NCBI RefSeq assembly: GCF_000407565.1 | Contig: NZ_ASWI01000004.1 | Coordinates: 174,501-238,500, forward strand | From: Enterococcus cecorum DSM 20682 = ATCC 43198 | GTDB lineage: Bacteria > Bacillota > Bacilli > Lactobacillales > Enterococcaceae | DNA: 64,000 nt | Direction of reading: 5' to 3' | Shown: piece after piece, positions 18,494 through 27,301 of the stretch | Layout of the letters: each line of letters opens with the position of its first letter | How positions within the stretch are numbered: position 1 is the stretch's first letter | Notes under the pieces: model-generated | Database searches by the model: none | What the model was told of the DNA's origin: nothing | Seen by the model: the letters and a program-made list of their open reading frames with translations, nothing else | Program-made: the position numbers and the translations under genes

Positions 18494-19276
18494 ATGAAGA
18501 TATTTGATACGCATACTCATCTAAATGCGGAACAATTTAAAGACGATATTCCAGAAACAATTGCGCGTGCCCATGAACTAGGTCTAAGTGAAATGGCCGT
18601 GGTGGGATTTGATACGCCAACGATTGCTAAGTCTTTAGAACTAAGCCAAGTCTATCCTGAAATTTATAGTATCATCGGTTGGCATCCGACTGAAGCAGGC
18701 AGTTATACGCCAGCAATTGAAGAAAACTTACAAGAATTATTAACCCGTAATAAAGTCGTTGCCCTAGGAGAAATTGGCCTTGATTATTATTGGATGGAAG
18801 ACCCTAAAGATGTCCAAGAAAAAGTTTTTCGTCGTCAAATTGCGATTGCTAGAGAACAGCATTTACCGATTAGTGTACATACTAGAGGAGCCTTGGAAGA
18901 CACTTATCGCATTTTAAAAGATGAAAAGATTCATCAAGTGGGCGGCATTATGCATAGCTTCAGTGGCGATGAGTATTGGGCTGAAAAGTTCTTAGATTTG
19001 GGCATGGAGTTATCCTTTAGTGGTGTTGTTACATTTAAAAAGGCTACCGATGTTCAAGCTGCAGCCAAAATGGTACCGTTAGATCGCTTCTTAGTTGAAA
19101 CGGATGCCCCTTATCTTGCCCCAGTGCCTTATCGAGGAAAACGCAATGAGCCTGGCTATACCCGTTATGTAGTAGAAAAAATCGCGGAATTAAAAGAATT
19201 ACCAGCTGAACAAATTGCTAAAGCGAGTCGTCAAAATGCTTATCGCTTATTTAACCTAGGTGAAGTGAATGACTGA
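18494..19276 (+). CDS. tatD: TatD family metal-dependent DNase
   Basis: 260 residues, full length. TIM-barrel metallohydrolase with metal ligands in DTHTHLN (residues 4-10), GEIGLDYYW, SVHTRGA, MHSFSG and ETDAPYLAP. Family members act as 3'-5' DNases in DNA repair or turnover. First gene of the tatD-rnmV-rsmA cluster that is conserved across Firmicutes; rnmV overlaps its end by 8 bases. Confidence 0.95.
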   Translation: MKIFDTHTHLNAEQFKDDIPETIARAHELGLSEMAVVGFDTPTIAKSLELSQVYPEIYSIIGWHPTEAGSYTPAIEENLQELLTRNKVVALGEIGLDYYWMEDPKDVQEKVFRRQIAIAREQHLPISVHTRGALEDTYRILKDEKIHQVGGIMHSFSGDEYWAEKFLDLGMELSFSGVVTFKKATDVQAAAKMVPLDRFLVETDAPYLAPVPYRGKRNEPGYTRYVVEKIAELKELPAEQIAKASRQNAYRLFNLGEVND

Positions 19277-19841
19277 TAAAATCAAGATTCAAGAAGTCGT
19301 CGTAGTAGAAGGTAAGGATGATACGAGAAGACTGCGCGAATTTTTTGATGTCGATACCATTGAAACCATTGGCTCAGCTATTGATGAAAAGATACTTGAG
19401 CAAATCAAAAAAGCCCAAGCATTACGTGGGGTGATTGTCTTAACCGATCCTGATTTTTCAGGGGAACAAATTAGGAAGAAAATCATGCAAGCTGTGCCGG
19501 AGTGTAAACATGCTTTTATTACCAAAGATCAAGGAAAAAGCCGTCATGCGCACGAAAGTCTAGGAGTAGAACACGCGGATAAAGCGAGTCTATTAGCCGC
19601 GCTGAAACAAGTCATGACCCCTCAAAGTAGTGTGCAAACTTACATTACGAAAGAAACATTACTCGAGTTAGGATTGTTAGGTGGTCAGAAAGCCAAATTT
19701 TTACGACAACAAATTGGTGAACGCCTAAGTATCGGATACACAAATGGTAAGCAGTTAGCCAAACGCTTAGCCATGTTTGCGATAGATGAACAAACTTTAA
19801 GAGAAACGATAAAGAAAGTCGAGGAAGAGTGTGAAAAATAG
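19269..19841 (+). CDS. rnmV: Ribonuclease M5
   Basis: 190 residues. N-terminal Toprim domain with the catalytic Glu in VVVEGKDD and acidic pair in LTDPDFSG, then the M5-specific C-terminal region. RNase M5 matures 5S rRNA. It overlaps tatD by 8 bases and rsmA by 11, so expression is coupled. Confidence 0.95.
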   Translation: MTDKIKIQEVVVVEGKDDTRRLREFFDVDTIETIGSAIDEKILEQIKKAQALRGVIVLTDPDFSGEQIRKKIMQAVPECKHAFITKDQGKSRHAHESLGVEHADKASLLAALKQVMTPQSSVQTYITKETLLELGLLGGQKAKFLRQQIGERLSIGYTNGKQLAKRLAMFAIDEQTLRETIKKVEEECEK

Positions 19842-20709
19842 AGAAATTGCTAATCCCAGCCATACACGTGAAATCTTAGAACGCCATGGTTTCACTTTTA
19901 AGAAAAGTTTAGGCCAAAATTTTTTAACCGAACCGAATATCTTGCGTAAAATCGTCCAGACTGCCCAAATTGATGACCAAGTAAATGTCATCGAGGTAGG
20001 TCCGGGTATCGGTGCTTTAACAGAGCATCTCGCCCAAAACGCGCATCAAGTTTTAGCCTTTGAAATTGATGATCGTTTAATTCCAGTTTTAGCAGATACT
20101 TTAGCTGAATATGAGAATGTGCAAGTGGTTCACCAAGATGTCTTAAAGGCCGATTTGGTGCAAGTGACGCAAGAAGTCTTTACCGAAAACTTGCCAATTA
20201 AAGTAGTTGCCAATCTGCCATACTATATCACCACACCGATTATGATGCATTTTCTAGAATCAGCTTTAAAAGTCGATGAAATGGTTGTGATGATGCAAAA
20301 AGAAGTAGCTGATCGTATAAGTGCACAACCAGGAAGTAAAGCCTATGGTTCATTAAGTATTGCTGTTCAGTATTATATGCAGGCCCAACTTGCTTTTATC
20401 GTGCCCAAAACGGTATTTGTCCCACAGCCAAATGTCGATTCAGCTATTTTGAAACTAACGCGCCGCAGTCAACCCGCTGTAGAAGTGATAGACGAAAAAG
20501 CCTTCTTTAGATTAACGAAAGCTGCATTTCAACTTCGCCGCAAAACACTGTGGAACAACCTTTTACATTCTTATGGCAAAGATGAAGCAACAAAAAATTG
20601 GTTAACACAATCCTTAGAGCAAGCGAATATTGATCCTAAACGAAGAGGCGAGACCTTGACATTACAGGAATTTGCTGATTTAAGCAACGCCATGGAAAAA
20701 TTGAAATAG
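19831..20709 (+). CDS. rsmA: 16S rRNA dimethyladenosine transferase
   Basis: 292 residues, SAM-dependent enzyme that dimethylates the two adjacent adenines in helix 45 of 16S rRNA (KsgA). SAM motif [15 protein letters not shown] at about 51-65, catalytic [11 protein letters not shown] at about 129-139. GTG start with GAGGAAGAG upstream, overlapping rnmV. Loss of this gene confers kasugamycin resistance in other bacteria; here it is intact. Confidence 0.96.
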   Translation: MKNREIANPSHTREILERHGFTFKKSLGQNFLTEPNILRKIVQTAQIDDQVNVIEVGPGIGALTEHLAQNAHQVLAFEIDDRLIPVLADTLAEYENVQVVHQDVLKADLVQVTQEVFTENLPIKVVANLPYYITTPIMMHFLESALKVDEMVVMMQKEVADRISAQPGSKAYGSLSIAVQYYMQAQLAFIVPKTVFVPQPNVDSAILKLTRRSQPAVEVIDEKAFFRLTKAAFQLRRKTLWNNLLHSYGKDEATKNWLTQSLEQANIDPKRRGETLTLQEFADLSNAMEKLK

Positions 20710-20716
20710 ATCAAAG

Positions 20717-20766
20717 ACACTTTTTTGCGGGTGAGTATCATTTATTCCCATAAAAAAGTGTTTTTT
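20717..20766 (+). terminator. Terminator of the tatD-rnmV-rsmA operon
   Basis: Stem ACACTTTTTTGCGGG / CCCATAAAAAAGTGT (imperfect) followed by six Ts. Confidence 0.85.
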
Positions 20767-20942
20767 CTCAGAAATAATTCTGTCATCCTATGACGCTAAT
20801 AGTCCTTTAAAAAAAGATATAAAATAGCATCTAGACAATATTTTATAACTTTATGTCTATTTTGTGATTTTTATAATATCTATATTTTGCTAATATTTCA
20901 GTTTTTTAAATATAAAATATTTATTAAAAAATAAAAATGTAG

Positions 20943-21099
20943 TATAATATAGTTGTAGATAACCTACAAGTGTGGAGGAAATTTTTAGATATAAACGAAT
21001 ATTTTGTGAGCCCCTTCCCATTCCCCAATGACTCCGGATGTTCGTTTTTCATTTCCTCCATCTACTTTTGGACACTGGTAAGAGGTGTCTTATTTTTTT
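20943..21099 (+). ncRNA. Probable independent small structured RNA (about 145 nt)
   Basis: A -10 TATAAT at 20943-20948 is followed by a region that folds strongly: TTGTAG-ATAAC-CTACAA, then a long stem GGAGGAAAT / ATTTCCTCC, inside it AAACGAA / TTCGTTT, and a C-rich apical loop CCCCTTCCCATTCCCC. It ends with GGACAC-loop-GTGTCT and nine Ts (21070-21099), an intrinsic terminator. The next gene has its own TTGACA-17-TATAGT promoter after that terminator, so this is probably a separate RNA, not a leader. No known family was recognised. The C-rich loop could pair with G-rich ribosome-binding sites; that is inference. Confidence 0.6.
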
Positions 21100-21115
21100 A
21101 CTTCCATTTACTGTC

Positions 21116-21144
21116 TTGACATTAGAATAAAAGTAGATTATAGT
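21116..21144 (+). promoter_or_regulatory. Promoter of the ECF S-component gene
   Basis: TTGACA (21116-21121), 17-base spacer, TATAGT (21139-21144). Confidence 0.75.
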
Positions 21145-21223
21145 TAGAACAACCTGTTATTGTCATGACAGAATAGCTGGTTAGTAGATGTATGGAAGAA
21201 TGAAAAAAGGGAGTTACTTAAAA

Positions 21224-21799
21224 ATGAAAATTCAATCGATAAAAAATTTAACCGTTGCTGCTTTACTGATTGCTTTAGGGATTTTGATTCCGATGGTTAT
21301 GCCAAAAATTGTTATCGGACCTGCTTCTTATACTTTAGGAAGTCACGTACCAGCGATGATTGCTATGTTTTTCTCACCCTTAATGGCGATTTGTGTCACT
21401 TTAGGAACAGCTTTAGGATTCTTTTTAACTTTACCACCGATTATCGGATTACGCGCTCTTTCGCATATCCTTTTTGTAACAGTTGGCGCACTTTACCTAA
21501 AAAAAAATCCACAATTGATTCAAAGTCCGTGGAAATTACAAGGATTTAATTTTGTAATAGCAGTTATTCATGCTAGTTTTGAAGTCGTTGTTGTCTTTGC
21601 TTTTGCTTACTTTGGCAATCTTACAAATACGACATTTGATCGCAATTATTTTATTTTCTTATTCGGCATGATTGGCTTAGGTGGTCTTATTCATAGTATG
21701 ATTGATTTTAATATCGCTTATCTTGTCGCTAAAGCTATCCAAAAGCAAGCCAAAATTCCAGTTTTCGCTTTAGCAACGAAAAAGACGAATATTCACTAA
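21224..21799 (+). CDS. ECF transporter S-component of unknown substrate
   Basis: About 191 residues with five to six TM helices and the N-terminal run NLTVAALLIALGILIP that resembles the AT-module contact helix of S-components. It should work with the shared EcfAA'T energy-coupling module encoded elsewhere to import a vitamin or similar compound. The substrate was not recognised (not clearly ThiT, RibU, BioY or NiaX). The ATG at 21224 follows AAAGGGAG; a start 12 codons earlier is less likely. Monocistronic. Confidence 0.75.
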   Translation: MKIQSIKNLTVAALLIALGILIPMVMPKIVIGPASYTLGSHVPAMIAMFFSPLMAICVTLGTALGFFLTLPPIIGLRALSHILFVTVGALYLKKNPQLIQSPWKLQGFNFVIAVIHASFEVVVVFAFAYFGNLTNTTFDRNYFIFLFGMIGLGGLIHSMIDFNIAYLVAKAIQKQAKIPVFALATKKTNIH

Positions 21800-21884
21800 T
21801 CAAAGGCAAACATTTAGCCATTTTTTTAAAGAAAAGAATGAAATTTTAGCAATATTTTCAGAAAGTGTGATATGATGGGCGTAG

Positions 21885-21922
21885 GGTTGTAAGAAGAAGT
21901 CTGACCAAGTAGCTTCACAACC
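21885..21922 (-). repeat. Partial dispersed repeat preceding B3 (inverted)
   Basis: Read on the minus strand, GGTTGTGAAGCTACTTGG starts 7 bases after the end of B3, as in the other copies. The 38-base piece is itself closed by GGTTGT/ACAACC. Confidence 0.7.
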
Positions 21923-21929
21923 TTTTGGA

Positions 21930-22056
21930 CGGTGTTCGAAGGGTAGCTACATCGCATCTAAGCCGGTCTGACTAGGAAAATCTTAAAACATAGTGGATTT
22001 TCCTGTCATTCCGGACAAACTTAGCTGCTTGTAGCTGAGCGACCCTTCTCACAACC
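21930..22056 (-). repeat. Dispersed palindromic repeat, class B, copy B3 (inverted)
   Basis: On the minus strand it starts GGTTGTGAGAAGGGTC and ends GTAGCTACCCTTCGAACACCG; outer arms GAAGGGT/ACCCTTC, inner arms CAGCTAC/GTAGCTA, and an apical GGAAAATCC-type stem. The outer arms differ from B1 and B2 but pair. Confidence 0.85.
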
Positions 22057-22065
22057 TTTTATTAT

Positions 22066-22172
22066 AGAGTAGGGGTTAGTGCGTTAAGTGCTTTGAGGAT
22101 GGGATGTTGCCTCATTGACGAAGAATTTTATTCGCGGTGCTAATCTCGCATTCGCTGCAATTTTTGTAGCAA
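22066..22172 (+). promoter_or_regulatory. Tetrahydrofolate (THF) riboswitch
   Basis: The conserved THF-aptamer blocks are present in order: GTGCGTTAAGTG, GGGATGTTGCC, GACGAA, CGCGGTGC and CGCATTCGCT. Pairings seen are GTTAG/CTAAT, TGAGG/CCTCA and CGAA/TTCG. It ends about 20 bases before the folT Shine-Dalgarno; GCTGC/GTAGC downstream may form the expression platform. Known THF riboswitches lower folate transport or synthesis genes when reduced folate is abundant. Confidence 0.9.
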
Positions 22173-22192
22173 CTCATTAAGGAGATGCACAC

Positions 22193-22717
22193 ATGAAAAA
22201 CAACAAAATTTCAGTTCAATCGATGGCGTTATTAGCGCTACTAGTGGCGATTCAAATTGTTTTAAGTCGTCAATTTGCCATCGAAACGCAATTGGTGAAG
22301 TTTTCCTTTGCGTTTGTCGCTACATTTTTAATGGGTCTATTTTTAGGTCCTTGGTGGGCTGGTATCGGCGGTGTTTTATCGGATGTGGTTGGGATGAGCT
22401 TACTAGCAAAAAGTCCATTCTTTATCGGCTTTACATTTAGTGCTTTTCTAGGCGGTGTCGTTTATGGTTTATACTTCTACAATAAAGAAGTGACACTGAA
22501 ACGTTGTATTGCCTGTGTTTTAACCAATACTGTCTTATTTACTTTGATTTTAACGCCAATTTGGTTATCCATTATGTACAATATTCCATTAAACAGCTGG
22601 GCTATCTGGTCCGCTCGCTTAATGAAATTAGTGATTACTGTGCCATTGCAAATCGCTACTTTATATATTGTCGGTAAAGCTTTACCAATGGAACAATTAA
22701 AACGAAAATTATCATAA
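22193..22717 (+). CDS. folT: Folate ECF transporter S-component
   Basis: 174 residues, six hydrophobic segments, FolT-like: QSMALLALLVAIQIVLSR at the N-terminus, then FVATFLMGLFLGPWWAGIGGVLSDVVG. Binds folate at the membrane and docks with the EcfAA'T module. The upstream THF riboswitch supports the substrate. ATG follows AAGGAGATG. Monocistronic, ending at a bidirectional terminator. Confidence 0.93.
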   Translation: MKNNKISVQSMALLALLVAIQIVLSRQFAIETQLVKFSFAFVATFLMGLFLGPWWAGIGGVLSDVVGMSLLAKSPFFIGFTFSAFLGGVVYGLYFYNKEVTLKRCIACVLTNTVLFTLILTPIWLSIMYNIPLNSWAIWSARLMKLVITVPLQIATLYIVGKALPMEQLKRKLS

Positions 22718-22724
22718 AAAAAGC

Positions 22725-22761
22725 AACCTAGCAAGAGATTCATCCCATCTTTTGCTAGGTT
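22725..22761. terminator. Bidirectional terminator between folT and the convergent small gene
   Basis: Stem AACCTAGCAAGAGAT / ATCTTTTGCTAGGTT with A/T runs outside. It also covers the stop of the gene on the minus strand. Confidence 0.8.
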
Positions 22762-23011
22762 ATTTGTATAGATTCATTTTTTTAGCAATTTGTTCGGCAT
22801 AATAGCAAACGGTTTGTGGATCACGCTTTTTTAAGGCTTCCTGTTCACTAAGAGGGAGTAAATAAAAGTCAACAATCACGCGATCAAAATGCCCCGTGCG
22901 CATGGATTGGTAGATTTCTAGCTCTAAACTCGTATGCAAAATATCATTCATTAATTCAGCCGTAACACTAGCATTTGCCGAATGATTGGGAAAAGGGATA
23001 ATCTCAGCCAT
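22760..23011 (-). CDS. Small protein of unknown function, paralogue of its upstream neighbour
   Basis: 83 residues from the ATG at 23009-23011 (GGGAGCGGTGATC before it), which overlaps the upstream stop by 8 bases. No known domain recognised. It starts MAEIIPFPN and has LELEIYQSMRTGHFDRVIVDFYLLP; the upstream gene product has the same pattern (NNIVPFKQ, TELLLYQAIRN, FLFLVDTLP). The two are thus diverged tandem copies. Soluble, with no signal or TM segment. Confidence 0.75.
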   Translation of the reverse strand: MAEIIPFPNHSANASVTAELMNDILHTSLELEIYQSMRTGHFDRVIVDFYLLPLSEQEALKKRDPQTVCYYAEQIAKKMNLYK

Positions 23012-23330
23012 GATCACCGCTCCCATCTGATTCAACCAAAGATTTGAAGATATGTTGGTTTTCTTGCCAGTAGTTTTCTAATAAATTTGATTGGCGCAGA
23101 TGCTCGATAAATAGATGGGCTGAATAAGTCACAGCTTGGCGACGGCAGGAAAGCAGTTCTTTTTGTTTCTCTTTAGGAAGGGTATCTACTAAAAATAAGA
23201 AAGGATGATAGGTTTCATTACGGATGGCTTGATATAAAAGTAGTTCGGTACCTACTTGCAATAAATCTGCCATTTCTTTAGTAGGTACAGACGTGGATTG
23301 TTTAAAGGGAACGATATTGTTTGGCCGCAT
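23004..23330 (-). CDS. Small protein of unknown function, tandem paralogue
   Basis: About 108 residues from MRPNNIVPFKQ (ATG 23328-23330). A longer frame to 23462 exists, but a minus-strand TATAAT at 23372-23367 lies inside it, so translation must begin downstream; the ATG at 23354 is the other option. The Shine-Dalgarno is weak for both. Helical, no TM. Shares the IVPF / LLYQAIR / FLVDTLP pattern with the next gene and is coupled to it. Function not recognised. The pair lies between folT and an efrAB-like exporter on the same strand as the exporter. Confidence 0.65.
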   Translation of the reverse strand: MRPNNIVPFKQSTSVPTKEMADLLQVGTELLLYQAIRNETYHPFLFLVDTLPKEKQKELLSCRRQAVTYSAHLFIEHLRQSNLLENYWQENQHIFKSLVESDGSGDHG

Positions 23331-23473
23331 AATGTAGACACATTCTTTCATTTTTGGTGCAGCTTTATTATAGGACATTTTACTTAAATTGTCTTTTTGT
23401 TTGTAAACCTCTTGCTTATCAAAAGAAAAATTCCTCTGCCAATGATTATCAGTCATTCGCAAAGGAATAGCGT

Positions 23474-25231
23474 TTAAATTTGTGTTTGTGTAAATTGCGC
23501 GTGATAGAGTTTGGCATAGTAGCCGTTTTGTTGCAATAATTGGTGGTGTGTGCCCATTTCGACAATTTGTCCATGATCCATCACTAAAATTTGGTCTGCA
23601 GATTGAATAGTAGAGAGTCGATGGGCGATAACAAAGCTAGTTTTTCCTTTCATCATTGCTAAAAAGGCATCTTGTATCTTTCTTTCAGTCAAAGCATCGA
23701 CAGAACTAGTGGCCTCGTCTAAGATAAGCATCGGAGGGTTTGAAATCATGGTTCGCGCGATGGTCAGCAATTGGCGTTGACCATCTGAAATTTTGACATT
23801 CTTCTCCCCAAGAGGCGTATCTAATTGTTGAGGTAATCGCATGACAAAATCATACATAAATGATTTTTTGAGTGCATCAGTGATTTCTTCATCCGTAGCA
23901 TCTGGACGACCAAAAACGAGATTTTCACGTAAAGTACTATCAAAAATCCACGTATCTTGAAGCACCATGCCAAAATTCTTTCTTAATTCATCACGTTTTA
24001 CTTTTGCAATATCCACACCGTCAATTAAAATGTTGCCACGATTGACTTCATAAAAACGCATCAATAAGTTCACCAGTGTGGATTTACCTGCGCCAGTTTT
24101 ACCAACAATGGCAATCGTTTGTCCAGGTTGAGCAGTAAAATTGAAATCCTCAATTAAAGGTTGGGAAGGGACATAACGAAAATCCACATGTTGAAATTCA
24201 ACTTTTCCTTGAATAGGTGGTAAGGTAAGTGAGGCTTCTTCCTTCAATGGCTTTTGGGCCAATAACTCAATGGTGCGTTCCATCCCCGCCATTGCACTTT
24301 GAATTTGGGTAGTGAGTCCCGTCAATTCAATAAAAGGTTTTGAAAATTGACTCGAATAAATCGTAAAGCTTGAAACAGTTCCGATGCTGACAAGTTCGGG
24401 ATGCTTAATTGCCAATAGCCCACCAACACAACCTACTGCTACATAAGCCAGGTGATCGACAAAGCGTGAAAGTGGATTGGCAATAGCAGATGAAAATTGG
24501 GCATTTTTACCTTTTACGTAAAGAATTTGATTCATTTCTTCAAATTTTTGTTGATTTATCGTTTCGTGTTGGAAAGCTTTAACAATTTTCTGATTGCCGA
24601 CCATTTCGGTAATAAAACTCGACATATCTCCTAGAATAGATTGTTGGGCAACAAAGTTTTTTTGTGATAGTTTGGCAACCACCCAACTACTCATCACAAT
24701 AATAGGCGTCGCAATTAATACGACCAATGTTAACCCTACATTTAGGTAAAACATCATCCCAAGTGAAATCACTACAATCGTCCCACCAGAGAAAACTTGG
24801 GTATAAATGGCTTGAATCGCAGCTGAAATATTATCCATATCATTAGTAAAGCGACTCATAATATTTCCATGAGGTGTGCGGTCATAATAACTCACTGGTA
24901 ATGAATTAAGATGTAAGAAGGTATCTTTACGTAGGTTAGCAACACTTAAATAGGCCACACGATTACCGATACGTTGAATAAAATATTGCTCGAGCACATT
25001 GATGACTACCAATAATAAGAAGAAACCAATGGCACGATAGATTAGGGAAAATTCTACTTTACCGAGTCCAATCATCAAGTCGATAATCTGACCAATGGCA
25101 TAGGTAAGTAGCACACTAGCGATACCACTCAAAATGCCTAAAGCTAAAGCCGTCCAATTTTGTAGACGAAAACGACGTAAATAAGGCATAAAAGCACTCA
25201 TTGATTGGGCATTCATTTTTCCTTGTCTCAT
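23474..25231 (-). CDS. efrB: Heterodimeric ABC exporter subunit, EfrB-like
   Basis: 585 residues: six-helix exporter transmembrane domain (about 1-320) and an ATPase domain. Walker A VGKTGAGKST, Walker B LILDEATSSVD with the catalytic Glu, H-loop IAHRLST. Its signature reads ISDGQRQL instead of LSGGQ, so it contributes the degenerate signature to one of the two ATP sites, as expected for heterodimeric multidrug exporters (EfrAB, LmrCD, BmrCD). Overlaps efrA by 4 bases (ATGA). Likely exports drugs or peptides; specificity unknown. Confidence 0.85.
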   Translation of the reverse strand: MRQGKMNAQSMSAFMPYLRRFRLQNWTALALGILSGIASVLLTYAIGQIIDLMIGLGKVEFSLIYRAIGFFLLLVVINVLEQYFIQRIGNRVAYLSVANLRKDTFLHLNSLPVSYYDRTPHGNIMSRFTNDMDNISAAIQAIYTQVFSGGTIVVISLGMMFYLNVGLTLVVLIATPIIVMSSWVVAKLSQKNFVAQQSILGDMSSFITEMVGNQKIVKAFQHETINQQKFEEMNQILYVKGKNAQFSSAIANPLSRFVDHLAYVAVGCVGGLLAIKHPELVSIGTVSSFTIYSSQFSKPFIELTGLTTQIQSAMAGMERTIELLAQKPLKEEASLTLPPIQGKVEFQHVDFRYVPSQPLIEDFNFTAQPGQTIAIVGKTGAGKSTLVNLLMRFYEVNRGNILIDGVDIAKVKRDELRKNFGMVLQDTWIFDSTLRENLVFGRPDATDEEITDALKKSFMYDFVMRLPQQLDTPLGEKNVKISDGQRQLLTIARTMISNPPMLILDEATSSVDALTERKIQDAFLAMMKGKTSFVIAHRLSTIQSADQILVMDHGQIVEMGTHHQLLQQNGYYAKLYHAQFTQTQI

Positions 25232-26943
25232 GCTTCATCCTCCTGTTGTGCTTGATAAATTTCTTGATAAGTCGGACAAGTAGCTAACAACTGCTCATGG
25301 GTATCGCAACCAACCAAGGTGCCATTATCTAAGACTAAGATTTGATCAGCTCCTTGGATAGAGCGGATTCTTTGGGAAATAATGAGGGTCGTACAATCTA
25401 ATTTTTGTAAGGCTCGTCTCAAGTTCAAATCCGTTTGATAATCAAGTGCACTCAATGAATCATCTAAAATTAATATTGGCCGTTGACTAATCAAGGCACG
25501 GGCGATAGTTAGTCGTTGCTTTTGCCCACCGGAGAAGTTCTTTCCACCTTCAAAAATCGGCGTGTCTAATCCTTCAGGCAAAGTCTCAACAAATTCTTTC
25601 GCTTGAGCAATTTCTAAGGCTTGCCAACATTGTTCATCGGTGGCATCGACTTTTCCCCATTGTAAATTTTCACGAATCGTCCCGTTGAAGAGGACACTTG
25701 TTTGTGGGACAAGCGCGATTTGTTTACGTAATTGATGTTTGTCGATTGCCTGGATATCTGTACCATAATACTGAATCACACCACCGGCAATTTCATAAAA
25801 GCGTGGTAAAAGTGAAATCAAGCTCGTTTTCCCACTTCCGGTAGCTCCGATAATTCCGATGGTTTCTCCTTTTTGAATGGCAAAGTTTAACTGTTTTAAG
25901 GCTAAACCAAATTTAGGACCATAGCGAAAATCAACATCATGAAAAGCAAAAATGGGTGCTTGATTAGGGGTCGGAAAGTCCTCAGTAATCTGTTCTTGAA
26001 CGCTAGGCACATCTAGCACTTCATTAATCCGTTTAGCAGAAGCATGCGCACGGGTATATAAAATGACCAAATTAGCGACAATGATTAAAGCTAGTAGCAT
26101 CTGATTCATATAATTGACCAATGCAAGTACTTGCCCAGCCTGTAGATGTCCGAGATTGACCTTTTGTCCACCAATAAGAAAAATACCAACAATCCCCAAA
26201 TTCATCACCAAGGTTGTTGCTGGCGATAATAAAGCAGAGAGTTGGGTAACCCGTAAGTAAGCATCTGATAATTCGTCGACCCCTTGATTAAATTGAGCGA
26301 CTTCATCTTTTGTCCGAACAAAGGCACGAATAACGCGAATCCCACTTAAGTTTTGGGCCACAGCTTGGTTGAGTTGATCCAATTTTTCCTGCACTTTTTG
26401 ATACATTGGAAAAGAACGGGTCATAATGAAATATAATAGTAGACAAAAAATCGGTAAGACAGCTAAAAAGATGAATCCCGCTTGAAGATCAATACTAAAA
26501 GCCATAATCACTGCACCGATACTTAAAAAGGGTGCTCTGGAGACGAGGCGAATTAACATAGCTAATGCCCACTGAATTTGAGTGACATCGTTGGTTAGAC
26601 GTGTAATCAAGCTTTCAGTTCCAAAATGATTTAGCTCTTGATGATTTAGCGTATTGATTTTTTTCATCAAGACATTTCTCAGCTCAGTTCCTAATCCTTG
26701 AGAAGCTACAGAAGCATAATATTGACAAACGATGGCAAAAATAAAGCCAATGATCGAAATCAAAATCATTTCTAGTGTTGTTTGCCAAATAATGGGAATA
26801 TTTAGCTTACTGATTCCTTGGTCAACTAGTTTGGCCATAAATAAAGGAAGTAACAGTTCAAAAACTGCTTCTAAAAATTTAAAAATCGGTCCTAAAATGA
26901 CTTCTTTTTTATAATTGCTTGCATAGCGAAATAAGCGAAACAT
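25228..26943 (-). CDS. efrA: Heterodimeric ABC exporter subunit, EfrA-like
   Basis: 571 residues with exporter TM domain and ATPase. Walker A IGATGSGKTS and signature FSGGQKQR are intact, but Walker B is LILDDSLSALD (Asp in place of the catalytic Glu) and the H-loop is ISQRIRS (Gln in place of His). These are the substitutions of the non-catalytic half-site, complementary to those of the partner, which supports an obligate heterodimer. First gene of the operon; ATG at 26943 follows GGAGGAG-like sequence (AGGAGTTCT). Confidence 0.85.
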   Translation of the reverse strand: MFRLFRYASNYKKEVILGPIFKFLEAVFELLLPLFMAKLVDQGISKLNIPIIWQTTLEMILISIIGFIFAIVCQYYASVASQGLGTELRNVLMKKINTLNHQELNHFGTESLITRLTNDVTQIQWALAMLIRLVSRAPFLSIGAVIMAFSIDLQAGFIFLAVLPIFCLLLYFIMTRSFPMYQKVQEKLDQLNQAVAQNLSGIRVIRAFVRTKDEVAQFNQGVDELSDAYLRVTQLSALLSPATTLVMNLGIVGIFLIGGQKVNLGHLQAGQVLALVNYMNQMLLALIIVANLVILYTRAHASAKRINEVLDVPSVQEQITEDFPTPNQAPIFAFHDVDFRYGPKFGLALKQLNFAIQKGETIGIIGATGSGKTSLISLLPRFYEIAGGVIQYYGTDIQAIDKHQLRKQIALVPQTSVLFNGTIRENLQWGKVDATDEQCWQALEIAQAKEFVETLPEGLDTPIFEGGKNFSGGQKQRLTIARALISQRPILILDDSLSALDYQTDLNLRRALQKLDCTTLIISQRIRSIQGADQILVLDNGTLVGCDTHEQLLATCPTYQEIYQAQQEDEA

Positions 26944-27260
26944 AGAACTCCTCCAATTTATATATATATATGTGAAATAACTTTGTTTACTACATATATT
27001 TTAACGTAAAATAAAAGGAAAACAACCAAACTAATGAAAATTTCAGGAAATTTCAAAAAAAGCGATAAAACATTAGAAAGATTTATCAAAGTTTTTTAAA
27101 AGTTTTGTTACGAAATTATTACAACGAAAACAGGCGAAAAATTCGTTCCGTCACACTTTTCTTTAAAATTTTTTAAAAAATAAGACGCAAAACCCCACTT
27201 TTACATCTTGCTTGTAACAAAATGTAAAATATTTGCAACACATTTTGACACAAGGTTTTG
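26944..27260. other. AT-rich divergent promoter region
   Basis: About 320 bases between efrA and the 3D-domain protein gene, with an alternating TATATATATATA tract at about 26958-26970 and several A/T runs. It should carry both promoters; no operator was recognised. Confidence 0.5.
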
Positions 27261-27266
27261 TATAAT
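27261..27266 (+). promoter_or_regulatory. -10 element of the 3D-domain protein gene
   Basis: TATAAT preceded by TG; a TTGACA sits only 10 bases upstream, too close for a normal -35. Confidence 0.5.
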
Positions 27267-27301
27267 GAAAAAGTCAAAATGTAAGAAAGGTGTTGAAATG
27301 T

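Noticed and set aside
20950-21099. Riboswitch for the ECF gene at 21224
   Set aside because: No known aptamer pattern, and the gene has its own promoter downstream of the terminator, so a leader role is less likely than a separate RNA.
26955-26970. TATATATATATA tract as a replication or phase-variation repeat
   Set aside because: Short and imperfect; an AT-rich promoter region explains it.
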